Both the position numbers and the translations under genes were made by a program. 64,000 nucleotides of DNA, taken from contig NZ_JABBGB010000003.1 of assembly GCF_012927185.1 (NCBI RefSeq), positions 186,001-250,000 of the forward strand, in the 5' to 3' direction. Below, one piece after another: positions 1 to 7,533 of this stretch (position 1 is the stretch's first letter; each line of letters starts with the position of its first letter). The notes under the pieces are model-generated. The model did no database searches and was not told the DNA's origin. It worked only from the letters and a program-made list of their open reading frames with translations. The DNA comes from Pseudoflavitalea sp. G-6-1-2 (GTDB lineage Bacteria; Bacteroidota; Bacteroidia; Chitinophagales; Chitinophagaceae).

Positions 1-369
1 ACTCCGCGCATGAACATTACGTTTCGTGCAAGACACTTCTGGAACAAACTGAACAATACCAATCTCTACAATATCAAGGAAGACGGTTACTGGACGGAAA
101 GAACAGATCTCGATCCCAGTGAATACAATGTAAACTACAATGTGTTCAATCTCGATGTATTCTTCACATGGGATTTCAGGCTGGGAAGCCGCATCGTTGC
201 TGGCTGGAAGAACTGGCTCGGAAGAGATTTCGAAGATGCCATCGATGGATCGCGCTACAGGCGTTACCCGAACAACCTGAGTAAAGTGTTTGCTACTCCA
301 CACGGCAATGAATTAACCCTTCGGTTTATTTATTTTCTGAATTATGAGCAATTGAGGAAGCGAAAATGA
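1..369 (+). CDS. DUF5916-type protein, C-terminal fragment
   Basis: The reading frame is open from the first base of the window, so this is the 3' end of a gene that starts outside it; the first in-frame ATG at position 10 is unlikely to be the true start. The visible 122 residues are rich in aromatic residues and alternate in a way that suits transmembrane beta strands (for example DVFFTWDFRLGSRIVAGWKN), and they end in a basic tail. This resembles the C-terminal beta-barrel-like portion of DUF5916 proteins, which in Bacteroidota carry an N-terminal family 9-like carbohydrate-binding domain and are predicted to sit at the outer membrane. The assignment rests on resemblance of the tail only. 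The next gene follows after 26 bp on the same strand. Confidence 0.6.
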   Translation, partial: TPRMNITFRARHFWNKLNNTNLYNIKEDGYWTERTDLDPSEYNVNYNVFNLDVFFTWDFRLGSRIVAGWKNWLGRDFEDAIDGSRYRRYPNNLSKVFATPHGNELTLRFIYFLNYEQLRKRK

Positions 370-395
370 GTTAGTATACTCCTAACCCCACCATC

Positions 396-830
396 ATGAA
401 AAAATCGATGAAGTTCTTCCTGATCTATTTGGGATTTTCCTTTCTATCAGTACTGGGAATAATTAAGTTCAGCGCCATGAAACCAGAGCTCCTTGGTTAT
501 TATTTCTGGCTTAATAATCTCGCATATATTTTTGAACTGATTGTGTTCTTCCCGGTTGTAGCAATACTCAGGAATTTTGAAAAAGATACCTGGTGGCGAT
601 ATGCATTAGTGATGCTTGCATTGCTCTTTGCTCTAAATCTTTTTGGATTCTATGCAGTTGGCCTATGGCCGATAGCTTATTTAACTTACGGGTTGTTCTC
701 AAATAACGCAATAGAAGCTGCAATGACAGCTTTGCACGTTAACGCATTGATTGGCTTTATTGGAGCTATGCTTATGGGTAGAAAGTTTCTTGGGTTTTCT
801 CCAGAGAATGATATTGGAGATGAAGATTGA
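396..830 (+). CDS. Small four-helix membrane protein, unknown function
   Basis: A 144-residue protein that I do not recognise. It has four hydrophobic stretches, roughly residues 6-25, 38-58, 67-90 and 108-128, followed by a short acidic tail ending in GDED, which suggests a four-pass inner-membrane protein. The lysine-rich start (MKKSMK) fits an inside-positive N terminus. It lies 26 bp after the DUF5916 gene and could be cotranscribed with it, and it runs tail to tail into the HDAC-like gene with 12 bp between stops. Base composition is more AT-rich than that of the large neighbouring genes. No catalytic motif is visible. Confidence 0.6.
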   Translation: MKKSMKFFLIYLGFSFLSVLGIIKFSAMKPELLGYYFWLNNLAYIFELIVFFPVVAILRNFEKDTWWRYALVMLALLFALNLFGFYAVGLWPIAYLTYGLFSNNAIEAAMTALHVNALIGFIGAMLMGRKFLGFSPENDIGDED

Positions 831-842
831 TCCGCTCGGGCA

Positions 843-1763
843 TCAATGCAACCCATAAATATCTTTCGCAACCCTGAACGTGTTGCAATGTGCTTCCACA
901 ATGGTTTTTACATCAGGCGAATATCCTCCTCCCATTGCCACTGTGCAGGGAATATTGTTTTGCTTCATCGCATTGAATACAATCTCATCTCTTTGTTTGC
1001 ATCCCTGCATCGTCACTTTCAGTTTTCCGAATTTATCCGTTTCGAGAATATCCACGCCTGAGAGATAAAACACAAAATCAGGTTGCACCTGATGCAGCAA
1101 TGTTTGCAGGTTGGATTGCAGCAATTCGAGATAAAGATCATCTGCAGTTCCATCTTTCAGTCCGATATCGAGATCGCTTTGTTCTTTATGGAAAGGATAA
1201 TTGTGTGCGCCATGCATGCTGAAAGTAAATACACGCGGTTCGTGTTGAAAGATGCTTGCAGTGCCATTTCCCTGATGAACATCCAGATCAACTATGAGTA
1301 TCTGCTTAGCCAGTTTTTCCTGCAACAGATAATTGGCAGCCACAGCAAAATCGTTCAGCAGACAAAATCCTTCTCCATGATCTGCATATGCATGATGCGT
1401 GCCTCCGGCAACATTGAGCGAAACACCCTGCTTCAATGCGTGCAGGCTGCAATCGATGGTTCCCTGCGCAATCACCAGTTCCCGTTTGGTCAGTTGCGGC
1501 GATTGCGCAAAACCAATATGCCGCTGCTCTTTAGCTGACAGCGTTTGCTGATGCAGTCTTTGCAGGTAAGCGGCATCATGCGTTTGCAGCACAATTTCAT
1601 CAGGACAAACTGCCGGAGCAAATAAAGCCGATGATGTAATGGTGCCTTCGTACAGCAATTGCTCAGGAATGAGTTCGTACTTCAGCATCGGAAAGCGATG
1701 CCCTTCGGGTAGCGGATGTGCATAGATCGGATCGAATGCAATATGAAGTGAACCTGCTGACAT
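843..1763 (-). CDS. Histone deacetylase-superfamily (AcuC/HdaH-like) deacetylase
   Basis: A 306-residue member of the arginase/deacetylase fold family, predicted to be a cytoplasmic zinc-dependent hydrolase that removes acetyl groups from acetyl-lysine or related small amides. The catalytic tandem histidine is at 123-124 in GGTHHAYADHGEG, zinc ligands D161 and H163 lie in DLDVHQGNG, a further acidic ligand is in SGVDILETDKFG, and the C-terminal GGGYSP loop is present, so an active enzyme is expected. The length is normal for the bacterial family. It follows pdeM on the same strand with a 9-bp gap and is probably cotranscribed with it. The physiological substrate cannot be told from sequence; reversal of metabolic enzyme acetylation, as for AcuC, is one possibility. 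Confidence 0.88.
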   Translation of the reverse strand: MSAGSLHIAFDPIYAHPLPEGHRFPMLKYELIPEQLLYEGTITSSALFAPAVCPDEIVLQTHDAAYLQRLHQQTLSAKEQRHIGFAQSPQLTKRELVIAQGTIDCSLHALKQGVSLNVAGGTHHAYADHGEGFCLLNDFAVAANYLLQEKLAKQILIVDLDVHQGNGTASIFQHEPRVFTFSMHGAHNYPFHKEQSDLDIGLKDGTADDLYLELLQSNLQTLLHQVQPDFVFYLSGVDILETDKFGKLKVTMQGCKQRDEIVFNAMKQNNIPCTVAMGGGYSPDVKTIVEAHCNTFRVAKDIYGLH

Positions 1764-1772
1764 TGGAATATT

Positions 1773-2438
1773 TTAATGTAACTGCATTACTTTATTGGCC
1801 ACTATCGCAAATACATTTTCTCCCTTTGCAGGGTTCACCATCGCCAGACCGGTGAATTCACTGAATGCCGGAAGTATGCAATGCGTTTGCGTGAAATAAA
1901 AACAGGGGAAGGAGAGAGATTGTTTTCCTTGTCCGGATATTCTGATTCCCGGATGCAAATGCCCTGTAAAAAAATAATGATCGTTGTACTGCTCCAGATC
2001 AGTTTCTTCCGGATCGTGCACAAATCCGAAAAGGTTATTCAATGCCAGGATATTTTCCGTAACGGTGATGCCGCTTTGTGCGTACCACTGATCGTGAAGA
2101 ATATCGTGGTTGCCGCGGATCAGCTGAATGTCTATATGCCCCAGATCGTGCCGCCATTTGCGGAACAGCTCCAGTTCCTTGTTTTCGCGGCTATGGAAAA
2201 GATCACCTACTACAATTAATTTCTTCGGTTGAAAATGCTGCAGCTGATGAATGAGCCGCTGCAGATCTTTTTTGTAAACAGCCTGCGGAACAGGGATGCC
2301 ATGTTTTCTGAAATGTCCTGTTTTGCCGAAATGAAGATCGGCCAGTATCAGGGCACGTTCTTCTTCCCAGTATATGCAACGGTCGGAGCTCAGCCATAAC
2401 TGCTGTTGCTGAATGGAATATGAAACAGGGGCGAACAT
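1773..2438 (-). CDS. pdeM: Ligase-associated DNA damage response endonuclease PdeM
   Basis: A 221-residue calcineurin-like metallophosphoesterase. All metal-binding motifs are present in order: D34 and H36 in DLHFGK, GDLFH at 78-82, GNHD at 109-112 and GHLH at 159-162. The family is called PdeM because it is usually encoded with an ATP-dependent DNA ligase, an MBL-fold exonuclease and a DEXH helicase, a set inferred to process damaged DNA. The partner helicase is in this window (3499-6003), but the two are separated by a two-gene unit on the opposite strand, and neither ligase nor exonuclease is seen. A TAACTTTG box 8 bp before the ATG suggests a very short or absent leader. The HDAC-like gene follows after 9 bp. 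Confidence 0.88.
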   Translation of the reverse strand: MFAPVSYSIQQQQLWLSSDRCIYWEEERALILADLHFGKTGHFRKHGIPVPQAVYKKDLQRLIHQLQHFQPKKLIVVGDLFHSRENKELELFRKWRHDLGHIDIQLIRGNHDILHDQWYAQSGITVTENILALNNLFGFVHDPEETDLEQYNDHYFFTGHLHPGIRISGQGKQSLSFPCFYFTQTHCILPAFSEFTGLAMVNPAKGENVFAIVANKVMQLH

Positions 2439-2445
2439 CGGGGAG

Positions 2446-2453
2446 CAAAGTTA
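2446..2453 (-). promoter_or_regulatory. Putative -7 box of pdeM
   Basis: On the minus strand this reads TAACTTTG, a full match to the Bacteroidota TAnnTTTG -7 element. It ends 7 nt before the ATG of pdeM, so transcription would begin at or within a few bases of the start codon. No convincing TTTG -33 element was found at 17-23 nt upstream. Confidence 0.45.
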
Positions 2454-2651
2454 AGGGAAAATAGGAGTGGAGCAGGGGAAATCGGGTGCCTGAATTGTGG
2501 CCTCCGATGAAGTGTTCAAGGGTTACAAAATCTGCGTCTGTGCCGGAATATAAGGGTTTCCGGCCGAATAGAAAGGGGAAAAAACCCGCTGCTTTTGAGA
2601 AACTGCTTTTTCAGATCCGCCGTATATGCATGCCACTAAAAATTTTCGCTT

Positions 2652-3188
2652 ATGCATAGTGGTGGATTTATCATTGATAAGATTACAGATTGCATTATTG
2701 AAGTAAAATCTGGTAAGAAATTCGAGACTGAGATTTCAAGGGTTACGAATGCTGATTTGAAAACGGTGCTGAAGAAGAATGGATGGAATTTTAACTGGAG
2801 GAAGGAGTTTAATGATCCGGAGAAACAGGTGTACAAATTGAAAGCGGAAGAAGGTGATGACAGGATTCAGGGACTGATCAGTGTAATTCCCAGACCAGAG
2901 AATCTTGCATATGAAATGATCCTGGTTGAAACAGCGCCTCATAATTTCGGAAGAAGAAAACTATATGATGGTGTTCTTGGAAATCTGGTTGCTTATGTTT
3001 GTAAAATGAGCTTTGAAATGAAGTTTGGTGGTGTAGTATATTTTATTCCTAAAAACTCTTTAATTCAACATTACCGGGTAAAATTGCGTGCAGAAGTAAT
3101 TCACCAAAATCGGATGGCCATTTATCCGGAAGATGCCATGTTTTTAAAAAATTCGTATTTTAAAAATTTCGATTATGATCGTACTTGA
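2652..3188 (+). CDS. Unknown protein with GNAT-like C-terminal half, first gene of a two-gene unit
   Basis: A 178-residue protein I cannot name. The first 60 residues are basic and mixed (many K and D) and could be a small separate domain. From about residue 75 the pattern of strands and helices, IQGLISVI, YEMILVETAPHNFG, a helix with LGNLVAYVCKMSFE, VVYFIPK and a final AMFLKNSYF, looks like a degenerate GNAT acyltransferase fold. The usual R/QxxGxG/A loop is not evident, so acetyl-CoA binding is uncertain. The start at 2652 is the first ATG. It overlaps the next gene by 14 nt, which points to translational coupling. The pair lies between pdeM and the helicase and is visibly AT-richer than both, suggesting acquisition. 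A toxin-antitoxin-like pair is one possibility, not shown. Confidence 0.65.
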   Translation: MHSGGFIIDKITDCIIEVKSGKKFETEISRVTNADLKTVLKKNGWNFNWRKEFNDPEKQVYKLKAEEGDDRIQGLISVIPRPENLAYEMILVETAPHNFGRRKLYDGVLGNLVAYVCKMSFEMKFGGVVYFIPKNSLIQHYRVKLRAEVIHQNRMAIYPEDAMFLKNSYFKNFDYDRT

Positions 3189-3489
3189 TGATGCATTCTG
3201 GACTCTGGCAGAGAGCACAGTTGATCTCAGCCAACTCACTGAAAAGGAAAAGAAGGAACTACTAAAGAACTCAAGAATGAATTACAGGGAAGATGTGCGG
3301 AAAAGAACCTTACCCCCACCGACGCAGGAGGAACTGATAAGAGGATACCACTCCTTGCCTGATATCATTGGAAGTCAGAAAAAAATCAGCAAGAAGCAGC
3401 AGGAAAGAGATTCCTTATGTTTTCGTGCGTATATGGCTGTACGCAAAGCCTATCAAAAAACAGAAGCCGAGTTACTTCAACCAGCTTAA
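3175..3489 (+). CDS. Small partner protein of the two-gene unit, unknown function
   Basis: A 104-residue highly charged, probably alpha-helical protein with no signal peptide or membrane segment. It opens with MIVLDDAFWTLAESTVDLSQ, followed by a lysine/glutamate-rich helix (LTEKEKKELLKNS), a proline-containing linker (TLPPPTQEEL) and a basic C-terminal helix. It begins inside the end of the preceding gene (14-nt overlap), so the two products are very likely made together and may bind each other. I know of no function. Size and charge would suit an antitoxin or adaptor, but no DNA-binding motif is recognisable. The gene ends 9 bp from the stop of the convergently transcribed helicase. Confidence 0.62.
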   Translation: MIVLDDAFWTLAESTVDLSQLTEKEKKELLKNSRMNYREDVRKRTLPPPTQEELIRGYHSLPDIIGSQKKISKKQQERDSLCFRAYMAVRKAYQKTEAELLQPA

Positions 3490-3498
3490 TCGTAACCC

Positions 3499-6003
3499 CT
3501 AACCCCCTAACTCTCCCTGCATCCTTCTCACCCTATCCTCCAGTTTCTCCGACGTTAAACTTTCCCTCAAACTATCCACCTTTATCGGAAAACAAAACGG
3601 TGTCAACTGCTCCGGAAACTTAATCACCACCTTCGATTGCTGAATCCGCTCCAGCATATTCCTCAACCTCACTTCCTCCATCTCTCTGTCGAACACTTCC
3701 TGATAAGCCTGCCTGATCAGCAGATTATTTCTGTCGTACTCCGAAAACACATTGAACAGCAATCCAGCCGATGCCTGCAAATGCCTCGCCTTCTTTTGCT
3801 CACCGGGATATCCTTGAAATATCAATCCACCAATCACCGCTATATCCCTGAATTTTCGTTTCGCCATTTCTGTTGAATTGGCGCTTCGCTGAATATCGGC
3901 GAGCAAGTTATCCGGACTGAACAACTCATACACATTGCTGTCATCCACCGGAATTGGCTGATCGCTCAGCAATTCAAATCCATAATCATTCATGGCAAAT
4001 GAAAACGTGATCGGTGTAATGCGGCTGATCCTGAAAGCCAGCACAGCAGCCATCGCTTCATGCACCAGTCTTCCTTCAAAAGGATATACGAAAAGATGAT
4101 AGCCATCTTTTGTTTCGATATGTTCTATCAGTAATTCATTCGCGCGCGGTACATGCGAAAGCGCTTCCTGCAATGCAAACAATGGTTGCAGTGCACGCAT
4201 CTCGATATCTTTTGTTTTTGCCAGTACAGGATTGCCTGCTGCATCGTATGTGAAAACGCGGTTCAGCTGCTCGCGCAATTTCTTTCCGAGATTGGCGGAA
4301 AGCGGCATCCTGCCTCCCTGCCAGCTGGGCACGATGGATTTGGTGGCATTGGATTTCTTCACCAGTACCGTCATGTCTTTGATGCCTACGAGTTCGAGAT
4401 TACGACCAGAAAGTGTGAACACTTCTCCGGGTGTTAAGCGGCTGATGAACCATTCTTCGATCATGCCGATGAATCCTCCGTGAACGAATTTCACTTTCAG
4501 CATCGACTCACTTACGATGGTGCCGATATGCATGCGGTGCCGCATCGCAATTCTTCTGCTGGTGATGCGGAAGAGCCCGTCGATCACTTCTACTTTTTTG
4601 TATTCGTCGTATTGCTGCAGTGCAGAACCTCCGGTGGTAACGAAATCCAGCACGGCATACCAATCATCTTCCGTCATTTCGCGGTAACACCAGGTGCTCA
4701 CAACTTCGCGATACAATTCATCTGGGTTGAATCCATCCGAAATAGCGAGCGTGCAGAGGTACTGGATGAGCACATCGTAGCAGAGGATCATCGGATCGCG
4801 GTTCTCGATGTAATTCTCTGCTATGGCCGATTTCAGCGCGGCCACTTCTATCAGTTCAAGCGAATGGGTAGGCAAAAAATAAATGGTGCTCACTTCGCCG
4901 GGGCGGTGGCCGCTTCTTCCTGCGCGTTGCAGAAATCTTGCAACGCCTTTGGGAGAGCCAACCTGTATCACGGTTTCAACCGGGCGGAAATCCACGCCCA
5001 GATCGAGACTGGCAGTACAAACTACTGCTTTCAGTTTCGCGGCATGCAATGCTTCTTCCACCCAGATGCGCAGCTCCTGTTCGATGCTTCCGTGATGCAA
5101 GGCAATTGCTCCTGCCAGGTCAGGAGACGCTGTGAGCAGGCTCTGGTACCATCTTTCAGCCATACCACGGGTATTGATGAAGATGAGTGTGGTCTTACTC
5201 TGATCGAGAACAGGCAATACCTTATCAACGAGTTTGAGGCCGAGATGTCCGGCCCACGGATAATTTTCTATTTCATCGGGAAGGATGGATTCTATCCGCA
5301 CTTTTTTATCGAGATGTGCTTTCACCTTCACGCTTTCTTTGCCGGTGAGGGATTGAACCGAGCTCAGCAGCACATCCTGCGCTTCCTGCATATTGCCGAT
5401 GGTTGCGCTGATACCCCATACTGTAGTGGTGGCATTGAAATGCGATTGCTGCACATGCACAATGCGACTGATGGCCAGCTCCACCTGCACACCGCGTTTG
5501 CTTCCGATCAGCTCATGCCATTCGTCCACAGCAATGATGCGAAGCGATTTGAAGAGATCGGCATATCCTTTCTGTGCCAGCAGCAGGTGCATGCTTTCGG
5601 GTGTAATGATCAGCACTTCGGGCATCTGCCTTTTCTGTTTCTGCCGCTCACTGGTTTCGGTATCGCCATTGCGGATGCCTACTTTCCAACTCATGCCTAA
5701 CTCTTCGATGGCTTCTTCCATGGCACGGCCAATGTCTTTGGCCAGTGCACGGAGTGGTGTGATCCATAACAACTGCAATCCGTTCTTCGATTTTGTACGG
5801 TAATCTTTCGGATGCCTGTTGATGAAATCGATCAGTGCACCCACAAACACAGAATATGTTTTTCCGAATCCGGTTGGTGCATTTACGAGGCCGCTATCAC
5901 CATTGATGATATGCTGCCAGGCCTCCTCCTGAAAGGGAAACGGCTCAAATTGTTTGGCATCAAGCCACTGCCTGATCACCTGATATCCTATGGTGGAATG
6001 CAA
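3499..6003 (-). CDS. Ligase-associated DNA damage response DEXH helicase (Lhr-like)
   Basis: An 834-residue superfamily 2 helicase. Visible motifs are Walker A APTGFGKT at 42-49, a DEWH box at 160-163, the motif III-like SATIGN, and the motif VI signature QRAGRSGHR in the second RecA domain, followed by the long C-terminal part (winged-helix and beta-sheet domains) typical of Lhr-core proteins. The length is normal for the family. These helicases are encoded with PdeM, an ATP-dependent ligase and an exonuclease and are inferred to act in DNA repair; Lhr enzymes translocate 3' to 5' on single-stranded DNA. It starts 7 bp after the cytochrome gene ends on the same strand, so cotranscription is plausible. 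It converges on the two-gene unit at 2652-3489. Confidence 0.9.
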   Translation of the reverse strand: MHSTIGYQVIRQWLDAKQFEPFPFQEEAWQHIINGDSGLVNAPTGFGKTYSVFVGALIDFINRHPKDYRTKSKNGLQLLWITPLRALAKDIGRAMEEAIEELGMSWKVGIRNGDTETSERQKQKRQMPEVLIITPESMHLLLAQKGYADLFKSLRIIAVDEWHELIGSKRGVQVELAISRIVHVQQSHFNATTTVWGISATIGNMQEAQDVLLSSVQSLTGKESVKVKAHLDKKVRIESILPDEIENYPWAGHLGLKLVDKVLPVLDQSKTTLIFINTRGMAERWYQSLLTASPDLAGAIALHHGSIEQELRIWVEEALHAAKLKAVVCTASLDLGVDFRPVETVIQVGSPKGVARFLQRAGRSGHRPGEVSTIYFLPTHSLELIEVAALKSAIAENYIENRDPMILCYDVLIQYLCTLAISDGFNPDELYREVVSTWCYREMTEDDWYAVLDFVTTGGSALQQYDEYKKVEVIDGLFRITSRRIAMRHRMHIGTIVSESMLKVKFVHGGFIGMIEEWFISRLTPGEVFTLSGRNLELVGIKDMTVLVKKSNATKSIVPSWQGGRMPLSANLGKKLREQLNRVFTYDAAGNPVLAKTKDIEMRALQPLFALQEALSHVPRANELLIEHIETKDGYHLFVYPFEGRLVHEAMAAVLAFRISRITPITFSFAMNDYGFELLSDQPIPVDDSNVYELFSPDNLLADIQRSANSTEMAKRKFRDIAVIGGLIFQGYPGEQKKARHLQASAGLLFNVFSEYDRNNLLIRQAYQEVFDREMEEVRLRNMLERIQQSKVVIKFPEQLTPFCFPIKVDSLRESLTSEKLEDRVRRMQGELGG

Positions 6004-6010
6004 TAACAGT

Positions 6011-7393
6011 TTACAGTGTTTTCAGATATTCGATCAATGCCCTGCGTTCTTCATTGGAGAATTTATCTCCGAAGTAATGTCCCTTGTTGCTGTATCCGGG
6101 AAGATCGGTGTTGTAAATGTTTTTCTTTCCGGGTCTGGACTCGCGGGTGTACGTCCAGCCGGGTATGTCTTTATGATAGATGGGATTGTCGAAGTCGCGG
6201 CTCCAGTATTGTGGACGGAGCTTGCTGTTGAGCAACGATTCGAGATCGGGAACCGATCCGTTATGAAGATAAGGAGCGGTGATCCAGATGCCATCGAGCG
6301 GCGGCGCAATGTAACCTGCAAACGGCTCAAGCTTTGCAGGATGATCGCCGGTAGTAAACCAACTCTTATTGAACCATTCCACAAACTGCGGATTGGAATA
6401 ATTGCTGGTGTACAACATCGAATCGGTTTTGATGATATGCTGCGGAACCAGCAGATTAGGATAGGTTGCCGAATCGCCATATGTGCCGTGGCATTTGGCG
6501 CAATTGTTCACAAAGATCGATTCGCCTTTTCGTGCAAGCGGCTGATCGATGGTGCCAGGATATTTCGGCGCCTGCAATCCATAAATGAATGCAAGTACAT
6601 CGGGCATATGTGCATCCACTTCGCGCGATTCAGCTGTATCGTTCACGGTAAGCAGGTTCGATGCCATAAGAAATCTGCCGAAATCACCACGACCGAATCC
6701 ATTGTAGAACATCGCATTTTTTTTCTTCAGCAACCACCATGCAGGAACATCAGTTGGGATCACCTGTGCAGGGATTTCGAGTGCAGGCGTGCCTGTCCAT
6801 TTGAATGTTACAGGATCGCGATGCGCAGCCAGCAAAGCTGCCAGCCGGTCCGCTGCATTCACACCCTTCACTTCCGTTTCGAGATAAGGACCGATTGCTT
6901 TTGTTACTTCGATAAAAGATTTCGCTGCTTCGTATTTGCGGGGAGCAGTGAGTTTCAGCAAGGCTTCCAGTTTTTTGAGCTTGCCGATATTGAGTTTTTC
7001 GTTGTGCGTGAAATCGATGAGTGAATTGCCGAGGCCTACATAAAGCTGATTATCGAGCACCTGTGCATGACATTGCAGGCAATTCGGCGCCACAAGCACT
7101 TCGCCGTTAGGAGCAGTGATGGCAGTGTATTCGTGAGACAGCTTTTCATTTTTGCCTTCGCGTTGAAGCAGATTGCGGCTGTCTTTTCCCATGCCGAGCA
7201 GAAAAAGGTTGAAGGGGATGCCGCCCTTTACATAATCGCCATTGGTGAGGTATTGGAATCCTTTGGCGGAATCGCCACCGAGCCGTTGTGTGCTGGGCGG
7301 AATATGCACCAGCTCAAATGGAACAAGGTCCAGTGCGCGGGTGAATACTGCACCGCAAATGATGATAAGGATAACTACTAACCACTTCTTCAT
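6011..7393 (-). CDS. Di-haem c-type cytochrome, RoxA/peroxidase-like family
   Basis: A 460-residue exported protein with an N-terminal hydrophobic segment (residues 4-17) that acts as signal anchor or uncleaved signal. Two haem c sites are present, CLQCH at 105-109 and CAKCH at 298-302, and the C-terminal motif PYLHNGSVPDLESLL matches the family of di-haem proteins that includes rubber oxygenase RoxA and di-haem peroxidase-like enzymes. The product should be attached to or free in the periplasm and take part in electron transfer or an oxidase/peroxidase reaction; the substrate cannot be inferred. It depends on cytochrome c maturation, for which ccmB, ccmC and ccmD lie at the far end of the window. 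The helicase gene follows after only 7 bp, although no functional link is obvious. Confidence 0.8.
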   Translation of the reverse strand: MKKWLVVILIIICGAVFTRALDLVPFELVHIPPSTQRLGGDSAKGFQYLTNGDYVKGGIPFNLFLLGMGKDSRNLLQREGKNEKLSHEYTAITAPNGEVLVAPNCLQCHAQVLDNQLYVGLGNSLIDFTHNEKLNIGKLKKLEALLKLTAPRKYEAAKSFIEVTKAIGPYLETEVKGVNAADRLAALLAAHRDPVTFKWTGTPALEIPAQVIPTDVPAWWLLKKKNAMFYNGFGRGDFGRFLMASNLLTVNDTAESREVDAHMPDVLAFIYGLQAPKYPGTIDQPLARKGESIFVNNCAKCHGTYGDSATYPNLLVPQHIIKTDSMLYTSNYSNPQFVEWFNKSWFTTGDHPAKLEPFAGYIAPPLDGIWITAPYLHNGSVPDLESLLNSKLRPQYWSRDFDNPIYHKDIPGWTYTRESRPGKKNIYNTDLPGYSNKGHYFGDKFSNEERRALIEYLKTL

Positions 7394-7477
7394 TTGGAGG
7401 AATTCTGGTAATAAAGTTAGGTAAAATAATAAGAGGGGACCCAGGACAGAATAGTTGGATCGGTGACCGAAAAAAAG

Positions 7478-7516
7478 AAACCCGGTCGCCCATTTGCAGC
7501 GGGTGACCGGGTTTTA
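7478..7516 (-). terminator. Intrinsic terminator of the 7534-8736 gene
   Basis: A 14-bp stem (7478-7491 with 7501-7514, one G-T wobble) closed by a 9-nt loop. Read on the minus strand it is followed by a T-rich tract (7470-7480 is A-rich on the plus strand). It lies 20 bp after the stop codon of the gene at 7534-8736. Confidence 0.85.
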
Positions 7517-7533
7517 TCCTGATAAAATGATTT

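Noticed and set aside
4480-5700. 406-codon open frame opposite the helicase
   Set aside because: The helicase motifs on the minus strand are unambiguous, and the plus-strand product resembles nothing.
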